Shown here in pieces: positions 19,099-27,346 of a stretch of DNA of 64,000 nt (positions within the stretch are counted from its first letter, which is position 1; each line of letters opens with the position of its first letter). This DNA comes from an uncultured Bryobacteraceae bacterium (GTDB lineage: Bacteria > Acidobacteriota > Terriglobia > Bryobacterales > Bryobacteraceae). The position numbers were made by a program, and so were the translations under genes. Where the stretch lies: NCBI GenBank assembly GCA_938027685.1, contig CALJAM010000007.1, positions 1 to 64,000 on the forward strand, in the 5' to 3' direction. The notes under the pieces are model-generated. The model was not told the DNA's origin and made no database searches. It was given only the letters and a program-made list of their open reading frames with translations.

Positions 19099-20382
19099 AT
19101 GCTCTGGGCTGCACTCATCGCCTTCGCCGCCCTGTTGTTGGCGTTGGCCAGCTTCGTGCAATTGCTCTACCTGGAGACCTTGCGACTGCGTGCGCGGGAG
19201 CGGAGCGCCCTGGAACATTTCAAGGAGAATTTGTTCGAGCCTTTGGGAATGGATTCCGAGCGCGGCGCGCTCACCTTCTCCCTCATCAAGCACTCGTTGC
19301 TGGTCGTAGTTGGCGCGCTCTCGCTGGGGGCGGGCGTTTCCTCCGAGGGCTCGACCGCTTCGGCGCTGGCGGCCGGCCTGGCGACCGGGCTCGCGGTGAT
19401 GCTCGCGGCCGCCTATGCTACGCCGCATCTGCTCTACCGCCGCACGGGCGCCGCGTGGCTGGGGCCTCTGCTGCCCGCCTTGCGCGTCATGGCCCTCGCC
19501 GTGCGCCCGCTGGTGGCTGTTTTTGAGTTCTTCGAATCCGTGGTGGAGATCAGCGCCAAGCGGCCCACGACGGAGCAGGCGGCGGGGACGGGCAACGACA
19601 TCGAGGTCCTGCTCGAGGCCGGAACCGAAGAGGGTTTGATCGAGGAAAGCGACCACCAACTGATCCAGTCCGTGGTGGCCTTCGGCGACAAGACGGTTCG
19701 CGAGGTGATGACGGCGCGGCCCATGATCGTCGCCATTCAGGCCGATCGCACGCTCGAGGATCTGCGCGAGCTTGTCATCCACGAGCAATACTCCCGCATT
19801 CCGGTGTACGAAAGCTCGATCGACGACATCATCGGTTTTGTGCACGTGCGCGACATGTTCGAGTTGGACGAAGACGAGCGGCGACGCCGCAAGGTGCGGG
19901 AGCTGGTGCGGCCCGTTCGCTTCGTGCCCGAAACCAAGCCCGTCAGTGCGCTGCTGCGCGAGATGCAGCAGGATCGCGCACACATGGCTATCGTGGTGGA
20001 CGAATACGGCAATACGGCGGGACTGGTGACCTTGGAGGACCTGGTCGAGGAAGTTTTCGGCGAAATCCGCGACGAACACGAACCAGGCGTGGATGCGACG
20101 CCTGACGGTCAGGGCGGTTGGGTGGTCTCCGGCAATCTCGATCTGGACCGCCTCGGGGAATTGCTGCAGTTCCGTCCGCAGCCTTCGCCCGAATCCACCA
20201 CCGTAGGCGGCCTGGTGACGGAGTGGCTCGGACGCGTGCCCCCGCCTGGCGAACGCATCGAGCGTTCGGGTATTCTGATCGAAGTGCTGGCCAGCAACGG
20301 ACTCCGCGTGGAGCAGGTGCGTGTGGCGCGCAGCCCCGCCACTCAGAACAACGGCCAGCCCGCACCGGACGATAAAGCATGA
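19099..20382 (+). CDS. CorC/CNNM-type transporter with CBS pair
   Basis: Membrane protein of 427 residues of the CorC/HlyC (CNNM-like) family, often linked to Mg2+ or Co2+ export. An N-terminal DUF21-like region has hydrophobic segments at about 1-22, 68-115 and 120-150. A CBS pair (about 195-320) includes SRIPVYESSIDDIIGFVHVRD and MAIVVDEYGNTAGLVTLEDL, and a C-terminal CorC_HlyC domain covers about 335-415. The ATG follows GGGGAG at good spacing; an in-frame GTG lies two codons earlier. It sits between ybeY and era, its usual place. The hemolysin name in older annotations does not imply toxin activity. Confidence 0.9.
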   Translation: MLWAALIAFAALLLALASFVQLLYLETLRLRARERSALEHFKENLFEPLGMDSERGALTFSLIKHSLLVVVGALSLGAGVSSEGSTASALAAGLATGLAVMLAAAYATPHLLYRRTGAAWLGPLLPALRVMALAVRPLVAVFEFFESVVEISAKRPTTEQAAGTGNDIEVLLEAGTEEGLIEESDHQLIQSVVAFGDKTVREVMTARPMIVAIQADRTLEDLRELVIHEQYSRIPVYESSIDDIIGFVHVRDMFELDEDERRRRKVRELVRPVRFVPETKPVSALLREMQQDRAHMAIVVDEYGNTAGLVTLEDLVEEVFGEIRDEHEPGVDATPDGQGGWVVSGNLDLDRLGELLQFRPQPSPESTTVGGLVTEWLGRVPPPGERIERSGILIEVLASNGLRVEQVRVARSPATQNNGQPAPDDKA

Positions 20383-21329
20383 GCGAACCGGAAACTACCG
20401 CCCTGCCCGAAACTCCCACCGATCGCTTCCGCTCAGGTTTCGTCTCCATTCTGGGGCGGCCCAACGTGGGCAAGTCCACGCTGCTGAACGCCCTGACGCG
20501 CGCCCGCCTTGCGATTGTCAGCGACAAGCCCCAGACCACGCGCACTCTCATCCAGGGCGTGCTGACGCTGCCGCACGCGCAGATTGTCTTCCTCGACACG
20601 CCCGGCATCCACAAGCCTGATACGGTTTTCAACCAGCGCATGATGGAGGCCGTGCGCGCGGCGCTGAAAGAACGGGACTTGCTGCTCTATCTGGTCGAGG
20701 CCAATGCGCCCGTCTCGGATGAGGAGCGGGAGGACATCCGGATGGTGCTGGGCACGGGTACGCCCGCCATCCTGGTCATCAACAAGATCGACCTTGTGCG
20801 CCCGAAAAGCAAGCTGCTGCCGCTCATCGACGAGTACCGGCAGCTGGGCGATTTCGCCGAGTTGATCCCCATATCGGCCTTGCAGGGTGACGGTCTGGAC
20901 CGTTTGCAGGACGCCATCATCGCGCGGTTGCCCGAAGGACCCGCCTACTTCCCGCCGGACTACCTGACGGACCAACCCGAACGCTTCCTCGCCGCCGAGC
21001 TGATCCGCGAGAAAATCCTGCACCTGACGCGGCAGGAGGTGCCCCACGCGGTCGCCGTCATGGTCGATCGCTGGGAGGAAACGCCCAATCTGTTGAGGAT
21101 CTCCGCCACCATCTTCGTGGAGAAGGAAGGCCAGAAGGCGATCGTGATCGGGGCGGGCGGGCAGTTGCTCAAGAAGGTGGGTACGGCGGCGCGCCAGGAG
21201 ATGGAAGCGCTGTTCGGACGCAAGATTTTCCTTGAACTTTTCGTCAAGGTACGTCCGCGCTGGCGAGAGGACCCAGCCTTTCTGGCCGAGCTCGACTGGC
21301 GCTCGGCGTTCGGGAAGGGCGCGACCTAA
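20379..21329 (+). CDS. era: GTPase Era
   Basis: Ribosome-assembly GTPase that binds the 3' end of 16S rRNA; 316 residues. G1 is GRPNVGKST, G2 lies in QTTRTLIQG, G3 in DTPGIHKP, G4 is NKID, and G5 is in ISALQGDG. The C-terminal KH domain (about 205-300) has VIGAGGQLLKKVG. Its ATG overlaps the corC stop (ATGA), showing tight translational coupling. It ends the phoH operon. With YbeY and PhoH in the same operon, the unit as a whole looks devoted to rRNA maturation. Confidence 0.97.
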   Translation: MSEPETTALPETPTDRFRSGFVSILGRPNVGKSTLLNALTRARLAIVSDKPQTTRTLIQGVLTLPHAQIVFLDTPGIHKPDTVFNQRMMEAVRAALKERDLLLYLVEANAPVSDEEREDIRMVLGTGTPAILVINKIDLVRPKSKLLPLIDEYRQLGDFAELIPISALQGDGLDRLQDAIIARLPEGPAYFPPDYLTDQPERFLAAELIREKILHLTRQEVPHAVAVMVDRWEETPNLLRISATIFVEKEGQKAIVIGAGGQLLKKVGTAARQEMEALFGRKIFLELFVKVRPRWREDPAFLAELDWRSAFGKGAT

Positions 21330-21428
21330 GGGTTGGCCGCGCCGTTGCGGGCGACGATTGCCCGTTCGGACCCGCGCGGTCGCCGCAGCCCGCAATCCCG
21401 GCCTATGATAAGGGCGGGAGGGCGGTGA

Positions 21429-22154
21429 ATGGGCGCGCGGTGGTTTCGTTATGCGGATGCGGGGGCTGCCGCCGAGGCCTGCGCCCACAACATCCTTGCA
21501 AAACTGGAGGATGCATTGGCCGGCCGCGCGGTGGCTACGCTGGCTCTCTCCGACGGTGAGGAAGCGCCGCTGTTGCTGGAGGCGCTCGCACGCAGCCGTT
21601 TTCCGTGGCATCAGGTGCACCTGTTCTGGGTCGAGGAACGTGTGGGCGGCCGCCGCGAGCCCGGCGACTGCTACCGACTTGCGGCGGAGCGCTTCCTGGG
21701 TCCCGCGCGCGTGCCGGCGCGCAATGTGCACCGCATCCATGCGGAGCTCGCCCCGGATGCGGCCGCGGCCCGCTACGAGCAGGAGATCCGCGATTTCTTC
21801 GGATCAGAGAGCGGCCCGCCGCCGCGATTCGACGTGATTCATCGAAATTTGGGAGCGGAAGGCAGCACCGCCGGACTGTTTCCCGGCGATCCGCTGATCG
21901 ATGACCGTCAAGGCATCGCGGCGGCCGTTTTCCTGGAATCGCTTGCGCAGTGGCGCGTCACGCTGCTACCGGGCGTTCTGTTGGCCGCGGGCCACACGGT
22001 CTTTTTGGTGGCGGGCGCCGCCAAGGCAGAAGCGGTCCGCGCCGTTTTTTGCGATCCCTACGATCCCCGGCGTCTGCCTGCGCAGATGGATTCGCACCAC
22101 GGCCGCAGCGTCTGCTGGTTCCTGGACGAGGCCGCAGCGCGCCTGCTGGACTGA
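21429..22154 (+). CDS. 6-phosphogluconolactonase-like protein with altered active site
   Basis: Protein of 241 residues clearly of the 6-phosphogluconolactonase/glucosamine-6-phosphate isomerase superfamily: NVHRIHAE, RYEQEIRDFF, the GSTAGLFPG loop and a C-terminal CWFLDEAAARLL all align with Pgl. Three hallmark motifs are changed. The sugar-phosphate loop SGG(S/T)P reads SDGEE (41-45), DER reads EER (69-71), and the GxDGHTASLFP loop reads GAEGSTAGLFP with Ser146 in place of the catalytic histidine. The enzyme may be inactive, a binding protein, or act on another lactone. GGGAGGG precedes the ATG and a TATGAT -10 lies at 21404-21409. The next gene follows 49 bases later, perhaps co-transcribed. 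Confidence 0.75.
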   Translation: MGARWFRYADAGAAAEACAHNILAKLEDALAGRAVATLALSDGEEAPLLLEALARSRFPWHQVHLFWVEERVGGRREPGDCYRLAAERFLGPARVPARNVHRIHAELAPDAAAARYEQEIRDFFGSESGPPPRFDVIHRNLGAEGSTAGLFPGDPLIDDRQGIAAAVFLESLAQWRVTLLPGVLLAAGHTVFLVAGAAKAEAVRAVFCDPYDPRRLPAQMDSHHGRSVCWFLDEAAARLLD

Positions 22155-22203
22155 GGACCGCGCGGGTCGCGCTTTATGGTATGGTGCAACCCGGAGAAGA
22201 GTT

Positions 22204-23382
22204 ATGACGTCGCGACGCGTTTTCCTCGGCGCAGCCACGGCGCTCTCGGCGAGCCGCGTCATGGGTGCGGGCGACCGGATTCGCCTCGGCATCATCGGCA
22301 CCGGCAGCCGAGGCCAACACCTGATGAAAGTGGCCAACCAGGTGGGCGGCATCCAGTGGGTTGCCGTCTGTGACGCCTGGGACGTGCGGCGCAACCAGGC
22401 GGCCCAGATCGCGGGCGGAAACGTGGCGTCCTACGGTGATTACAGGCGCTTGCTCGATCACAAAGACATCGACGGCGTGATCGTGGCCACCTTCGATCAT
22501 CTGCACGCGCAGATCACCGCCGACGCCTGTCGCACCGGCAAAGACGTCTACGTGGAGAAGCCCATGACCTCCCTGCCCATGCAGGGGCACCAAGTCGTGC
22601 GGGCAGCGCGCGAGAACAAGCGCATCGTCCAGGTCGGCACTCAGCAACGCTCCATGGCCCATTTCATCGAGGCCAAGGAACGCTTTTTCGACAGCGGCCT
22701 CATCGGCCAGGTCAACATGGTGCGCACCATCTGGAACGGCAACCGTGGCTACCTGACGCCCGTTCCGCCCGGCATGGAGCGCAAGCCCGAGGGTCTGGAC
22801 TGGGATGCCTGCCTGGGCTGGCTGCCCAAGATTCCCTGGGATCCCAAGCGGTACTTCAATCGCTTTGCCTACTGGGACTTCTCCACCGGCGGGCAGACCG
22901 GCGGTCTGTTCGTCCACATGGTGGACGTCGTGCACTGGTTCTTGAACATCCGACGACCCCTGGCTGCGGTCGCCATGGGAGGCATCTATCGCTACGACGA
23001 CGGTCGCGACACACCCGACAACATCAACGCCATCCTCGAGTACCCGGAGAAGCTGACGGTCACCTTCGAGGCCTCGCTGACCGACCTCATTCCCAAGGGC
23101 GCCGCCGACATAGTCTTCCTCGGCTCCGGCGGGCGCCTTTCCATCTTCCGGCGCGGCTACGAATTCCTGCCCGCCGAAGCGCATGCCAATCTGGGAGAGA
23201 TTCGCGCGCCCGGTTCGCCCGAAACCAGCCACATGGCGAACTGGCTCGAATGCATGCGGACGCGCAAGCGCCCGAACTGTGACGAGGTCGAGGGGCACTA
23301 TTCTTCGGTGGCCTGCCACCTCGTCAACATCGCTTACCGCGAGCAGCGGCGGGCGCTCTGGCAGCCCGAGTGGGATATCTGA
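22204..23382 (+). CDS. Tat-exported Gfo/Idh/MocA-family oxidoreductase
   Basis: NAD(P)-dependent sugar or polyol oxidoreductase family member of 392 residues. The N-terminus TSRRVFLGAATALSASRVMGAG is a Tat signal. The Rossmann motif GTGSRG starts near residue 32, and the family EKP (VYVEKPMTS) and GGLFVHMVDVVHWF segments are visible. Export by Tat fits proteins that fold and load a nucleotide cofactor before crossing the membrane, and such secreted members are numerous in Acidobacteriota and Planctomycetota. The ATG at 22204 follows GGAGAAGAG; the open frame upstream to 21901 is an overlap with the lactonase gene. The substrate is unknown; a role in modified-sugar metabolism is inferred. Confidence 0.87.
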   Translation: MTSRRVFLGAATALSASRVMGAGDRIRLGIIGTGSRGQHLMKVANQVGGIQWVAVCDAWDVRRNQAAQIAGGNVASYGDYRRLLDHKDIDGVIVATFDHLHAQITADACRTGKDVYVEKPMTSLPMQGHQVVRAARENKRIVQVGTQQRSMAHFIEAKERFFDSGLIGQVNMVRTIWNGNRGYLTPVPPGMERKPEGLDWDACLGWLPKIPWDPKRYFNRFAYWDFSTGGQTGGLFVHMVDVVHWFLNIRRPLAAVAMGGIYRYDDGRDTPDNINAILEYPEKLTVTFEASLTDLIPKGAADIVFLGSGGRLSIFRRGYEFLPAEAHANLGEIRAPGSPETSHMANWLECMRTRKRPNCDEVEGHYSSVACHLVNIAYREQRRALWQPEWDI

Positions 23383-23443
23383 AAAGCGGGAGTCGGGCGT
23401 CGGATCATCGGCGCCGGCGGGGCGGTCCTGCGCTTCGGGCAGT

Positions 23444-23449
23444 TATACT
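23444..23449 (+). promoter_or_regulatory. -10 element of the ccm operon
   Basis: TATACT lies 15 bases before the ccmE start, predicting a leader of only about eight bases. No clear -35 is seen. Confidence 0.45.
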
Positions 23450-23464
23450 GTGAAAAGAGCCGCC

Positions 23465-23902
23465 ATGAAACGCTACGGCAAGTTTGCCGCGCTGATCACC
23501 ATTTTGCTGGGCACGCTCGTCTGGCTCGCTGCCAGCGGCGTCAGTGAGGCGAAAACGTATTACAAGACGGTGGCCGAGCTGAACCAGATGGGGCAGGCGG
23601 CGCTGGGCAAAAGGCTGCGCGTGGCCGGGGACGTCGAAGAAGGCTCCATCCGGCGGGCGGGCGCCGAAGTGCGCTTCGTTCTTCGGCAGAACGATCTCAG
23701 GCTGCCCGTCGTTTACCGCGGAAGCGATCCGCTGCCGGATACGTTCCGCGGCGGCGCCCAGGCGGTAGCCGACGGCCGGATGGGTGCAGACGGGACTTTC
23801 CAAGCCTCCCGCATCCAGGCCAAGTGCGCCTCCAAGTACGAAGCCAAGCCCGGCGGCCGCGCGGGCCGACCCGCCGCCCCATTGAATCAGGCCGGCCTGT
23901 AG
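23465..23902 (+). CDS. ccmE: Cytochrome c maturation heme chaperone CcmE, CxxxY variant
   Basis: Membrane-anchored periplasmic heme chaperone of 145 residues that takes heme from CcmABCD and passes it to CcmF. One N-terminal membrane segment (about 7-25) is followed by the OB-fold (about 45-120) with RLRVAGDVEEGSI and the VVYRGSDPLPDTF strand. In classical CcmE the heme is bound covalently by a His in the HxxxY motif. Here the motif is Cys121-Ala-Ser-Lys-Tyr125, the CxxxY form known from some archaea and sulfate reducers whose Ccm systems lack CcmG and CcmH. The ATG fits the signal anchor; the longer frame overlaps the previous gene. It is the first gene of the ccm operon. Confidence 0.92.
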   Translation: MKRYGKFAALITILLGTLVWLAASGVSEAKTYYKTVAELNQMGQAALGKRLRVAGDVEEGSIRRAGAEVRFVLRQNDLRLPVVYRGSDPLPDTFRGGAQAVADGRMGADGTFQASRIQAKCASKYEAKPGGRAGRPAAPLNQAGL

Positions 23903-23912
23903 GATCCGCGTT

Positions 23913-25931
23913 ATGGAGAACCTGGGTGCGCTGGCCGTAGTGCTGGCTTTTTGTCTTTCCGCGTACGCGATCGTGGCCTCGGCAGTGGGCGGGGCGAGGG
24001 GCCGCCCGTATCTGGTGGCGAGCGGCGAGCGCGCGGTGTACGCCGTCTGGTTTTTGTTGACCGTCGCATCGGCCGTCCTCGTCGCTGCGCTCATGAGCGG
24101 CGATTTCCGCCTAGCTTATGTGGCTGCCCATACCGATCGGGCGATGCCCACACTGTATAAGTTCGCCGCCTGGTGGGGCGGGCAGGAAGGCTCGCTACTG
24201 TTCTGGAGTTGGTTGCTGGCCGGCTACGCCGTCATCGTGGTGCTGACGCAGCGGCGCAGGCGCCCCGATCTGATGCCCTACGTGACGGCAATCATCTCCG
24301 CTACGCAGTGCTTTTTCCTCATCCTGAACGCTTTCGTCGCCAGCCCCTTCCGCGTGCTGGCGGTGGGGCGGTCGGTGACCGCGGTCCCGGACGGCAACGG
24401 CTTGAATCCCCTGTTGCAGTACTGGGCGATGGCGGCGCACCCCCCCACGCTGTACCTGGGCTACGTCGGTTTCACGGTGCCGTACGCTTTCGCCATGGCC
24501 TCTCTGATCCGGCGCACCCCCGACGAAAGCTGGGTCCGCACGACGCGTCGGTGGGCGCTGCTCACCTGGCTGTTCCAAAGCATCGGCATCCTGCTGGGCG
24601 CCGGCTGGGCTTACGCGGTGCTGGGATGGGGAGGCTACTGGGCTTGGGATCCGGTCGAAAACGCCTCGCTGTTGCCCTGGCTGACTGCGACCGCTTTCCT
24701 GCATTCCGTCATGATGCAGGAGAAGAAGGGCATGATGAAGGTCTGGAACGTGTCACTGGTCTCGGCGACCTTCTTGCTGAGCATTCTGGGCACGCTCCTG
24801 ACGCGCTCGGGCGTGGTCAGCTCCGTGCATGCCTTCGCGCAATCGCCCATCGGCGCATGGTTCACGGGCTTTCTCCTGACGGCCCTGGCGGCGACCGTCT
24901 GGCTCATCGTCAGCCGTTTGGATTACCTGCGCAGCCGTGCTCGGTTGGAAAGTCTCGTCTCGCGCGAGTCGAGTTTCCTTTTCAACAATCTGATCTTCGT
25001 AGCGGCCTGCTTCGCCGTACTGTGGGGCACGCTTTTCCCGTTGCTCTCGGAGGCGATTACCGGTGAGAAGATCAGCGTGGATGCGCCCTTTTTCAACCGC
25101 GTCAACGTGCCGCTCGGCCTCCTGCTGCTGTTCCTCACGGGCGTCGGACCTCTGCTCGCTTGGCGACGCACGTCGCTGCTCGCGTTGAAGAGAAACTTTC
25201 TCCGCCCTGCGATCGCGGGCCTCGTCCTGACGGCGGCGCTCGCGGCGGCGGGCGTGCGTCATCCCTACGCCCTCGTGGCCTTCGGGCTGGCGTTGTTCGT
25301 GGCCTGGACGATCGTAGCGGAGTTCTATCGCGGCGCGCGCGCCGTGCGCGCCCGAACCGGCATGAATCCGCTGGCCGCGGCGGTCGAGCTGACGCTCCGC
25401 AACACCAGGCGCTACGGCGGCTACGTCGTACATATGGGCGTCGTGCTCATGTTCGTAGGATTCGCGGGCTCGGCCTTCAACCGGCACGAAACTCACGAGC
25501 TGGCGGTGGGCGCGAAAGCGAGCATCGGCAGCTACGAGCTGCGACTGGTCGACCTGCGCGAAGGCGAGAATCCCAACTACAGCTGGGACCATGCGGTCAT
25601 CGAAGTGTTTCGCGGCGGCCGCAAGATCGCCGTGTTGGAGCCGGAGCGGCGCTTTTACAAGGCCAGCCGGCAGGCGACCTCGGAAGTGGCCATCCGCCGC
25701 CACCTGCACGAAGATTTGTATCTGAACTTCGCCGGTCTCAGCGAAGACAACCGCCGCGCCGTTATTCAGGCCTATGTCTTCCCGCTGGTGACATGGATCT
25801 GGATCGGCTTCGCCGTGCTGGTGGCCGGCGGTTTGATCTGTCTGGTCCCCTCGAGGACGCGCGAGGCGGCCGGGCGCCGGTTGGAGCGTGACGAGTTCGA
25901 GGAGCGCTACGTGGCGGCGGCGCGAAGCTGA
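23913..25931 (+). CDS. ccmF: Cytochrome c heme lyase subunit CcmF
   Basis: Polytopic membrane protein of 672 residues that attaches heme to apocytochrome c. It has about 14-15 hydrophobic segments. The WWD heme-handling motif is WGGYWAWDPVEN (239-250), with conserved His residues in periplasmic loops (for example AAHPPTLYLG near residue 175). A periplasmic domain lies at about 515-610 before the last helix. An AGGA site precedes the ATG. In classical systems CcmF works with CcmH and CcmI; in this operon only a small CcmI-like zinc-ribbon protein follows. Length and motifs are normal for the family. Confidence 0.95.
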   Translation: MENLGALAVVLAFCLSAYAIVASAVGGARGRPYLVASGERAVYAVWFLLTVASAVLVAALMSGDFRLAYVAAHTDRAMPTLYKFAAWWGGQEGSLLFWSWLLAGYAVIVVLTQRRRRPDLMPYVTAIISATQCFFLILNAFVASPFRVLAVGRSVTAVPDGNGLNPLLQYWAMAAHPPTLYLGYVGFTVPYAFAMASLIRRTPDESWVRTTRRWALLTWLFQSIGILLGAGWAYAVLGWGGYWAWDPVENASLLPWLTATAFLHSVMMQEKKGMMKVWNVSLVSATFLLSILGTLLTRSGVVSSVHAFAQSPIGAWFTGFLLTALAATVWLIVSRLDYLRSRARLESLVSRESSFLFNNLIFVAACFAVLWGTLFPLLSEAITGEKISVDAPFFNRVNVPLGLLLLFLTGVGPLLAWRRTSLLALKRNFLRPAIAGLVLTAALAAAGVRHPYALVAFGLALFVAWTIVAEFYRGARAVRARTGMNPLAAAVELTLRNTRRYGGYVVHMGVVLMFVGFAGSAFNRHETHELAVGAKASIGSYELRLVDLREGENPNYSWDHAVIEVFRGGRKIAVLEPERRFYKASRQATSEVAIRRHLHEDLYLNFAGLSEDNRRAVIQAYVFPLVTWIWIGFAVLVAGGLICLVPSRTREAAGRRLERDEFEERYVAAARS

Positions 25932-25943
25932 GGCGGTTCGGAG

Positions 25944-26375
25944 GTGGATGGTTTGCTGATTGCGGCCGCGGTGTTGCTCGCGGTGGGCGTGCTCTGGTTC
26001 ACGCTCAACGTGCCGCCGGAAGCGGGTCCCGTCTCCGCGGAGCCTCCCTCCCCTGCGCGCCGGCTCGAGGAGCGCAAGGCCGCTATCTACGAAAGTCTTC
26101 GTGACCTGGTCTTCGAGTTCCGCACCGGCAAGCTTTCCGAGCCGGATTACCGAGCGACGCGGGAGGAGTTGCAGCGCGAACTGGCCGCGGTCAACGCGGA
26201 ACTGGAGCGGCTTGTGGGGAAGGCGTCTGCCGCAGCGCCCGAGGCTTCGGCGCCGGTGCCGGCTGTGTCCGCGATGCCCGAAGGTGTGGTGTGCCCCGGT
26301 TGCGGAGCGCATTTCAGCCGGCCCATGAAATTCTGCGGGGAATGCGGCAGGCCTCTGAGTGGGGAGACGTCATGA
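25944..26375 (+). CDS. CcmI-like membrane protein with C-terminal zinc ribbon
   Basis: Protein of 143 residues. One N-terminal membrane helix (about 4-22) is followed by a charged helical region (about 42-92) with RTGKLSEPDYRATREELQ, which resembles the helix after the membrane segments of CcmI. A Pro-Ala linker then leads to a C-terminal zinc ribbon, CPGC...CGEC. The topology of the ribbon depends on the anchor orientation, which I cannot fix. It overlaps the next gene by ATGA and lies 12 bases after ccmF, so it belongs to the ccm operon and may stand in for missing CcmH/CcmI functions; this is inference. A TTG at 25953 is better spaced (eight bases) from GGAGG than the GTG at 25944 and may be the true start. 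Confidence 0.7.
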   Translation: MDGLLIAAAVLLAVGVLWFTLNVPPEAGPVSAEPPSPARRLEERKAAIYESLRDLVFEFRTGKLSEPDYRATREELQRELAAVNAELERLVGKASAAAPEASAPVPAVSAMPEGVVCPGCGAHFSRPMKFCGECGRPLSGETS

Positions 26376-27346
26376 GGAAGGCGGTGCTGTCGCTGTGCTT
26401 GCTCGCCTGCGCGGCTGCCGCAGCCGTGCGCGGCGTTGTCGTGAACCGCACGAGCGGGAAGCCCGCGCCCGGAGTTGCGGTGCGCCTGATGAGTATGGGC
26501 GCCGCCGGCATGCAGGAGCTCGAGACCGCGATAACGGATGCGCAGGGACGCTTCACCTTCAGCAAGACCGCGCAGGCTGTGCATTATTTGGTCGAGGCTC
26601 AGCTCGACGGCGTGACGTACAATCGCATGGTTGCGCCGGCGGAGACGGCGGGGGAAGTCGAGCTTGCCGTTTACGAGGTCGCGCGCAAGCCGACGCCGCG
26701 CCCGGCGCAGCGCATCGTGTTCCTGGAGCCGCTGGCGGACGAGCTGCGCGTCAACGAGACTTGGCTGTTTCGGAATGACGCCGATCGCACCCTCTACGAT
26801 GCGCAATCGCCGACTCTGCGTTTCTGGACGCCGGCAGAGCTGATGGGCGAGGTTTCGGTGACGGTGACGGCGCCCGGCGGGATGCCGATCCCGCGACCTG
26901 TGGAAGCGGACGCGGACGGGACCCATCGCATTCGTTTTCCCATCAAGCCCGGCGAGACGCGCTTCGACGTCAGCTACAGCCTGCCGCCGCAGTCGCAATT
27001 CGCGTCGCGGATGCTCTACCCCGAGGCGCCGACGCGCTTGGTGGTGCCGGCGGGCGTGACTCTGGAAGGCGAGGGCGTCGAGGTGGTCGGGCCCGATCCC
27101 TCGGGTCGCGCCATGATTTACGAGGTCCGCGGGCGCAAACAGTTTGCCGTGACGCTCGCCGGCCGCGGTCTGCTGCAGGCAGCGGAGGATGCGGGCGGGC
27201 CGTCGCTCGATCAGATCCCGCCCGCGCTCTACGACCGCTTGTGGTGGGTGTTGGGTCCGTCGCTTGCCGCCCTTGCCCTGGGATTTCTGCTACTCTACCG
27301 CGCCCCGGGTCGGGCACCGGACGCGGTCAGGACTTCCCGCCGATGA
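26372..27346 (+). CDS. Exported membrane-anchored protein with carboxypeptidase-regulatory-like domain, in ccm operon
   Basis: Protein of 324 residues. A signal peptide (1-18) is followed by a beta-sandwich of the carboxypeptidase-regulatory type (about 19-100, VRGVVVNRTSGKPAPGVAVRL). A second beta-rich region (about 110-285) comes next, then a single C-terminal membrane helix (about 293-313) and a short basic tail that should be cytoplasmic. Most of it would therefore lie in the periplasm anchored at the C-terminus. Its ATG overlaps the zinc-ribbon gene stop and its stop overlaps the ccmA start (both ATGA), so it is translated together with the heme exporter. There is no known ccm counterpart; a role in apocytochrome handling or complex assembly is only suggested by position. 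Confidence 0.7.
   Translation: MRKAVLSLCLLACAAAAAVRGVVVNRTSGKPAPGVAVRLMSMGAAGMQELETAITDAQGRFTFSKTAQAVHYLVEAQLDGVTYNRMVAPAETAGEVELAVYEVARKPTPRPAQRIVFLEPLADELRVNETWLFRNDADRTLYDAQSPTLRFWTPAELMGEVSVTVTAPGGMPIPRPVEADADGTHRIRFPIKPGETRFDVSYSLPPQSQFASRMLYPEAPTRLVVPAGVTLEGEGVEVVGPDPSGRAMIYEVRGRKQFAVTLAGRGLLQAAEDAGGPSLDQIPPALYDRLWWVLGPSLAALALGFLLLYRAPGRAPDAVRTSRR

Noticed and set aside
17654-19114. 486-residue minus-strand open frame opposite phoH and ybeY
   Set aside because: Crosses two real genes in antisense and has no family features.
24753-26312. 519-residue minus-strand open frame opposite ccmF
   Set aside because: Arg/Gln/Glu-rich shadow with no recognisable start signal or domain.
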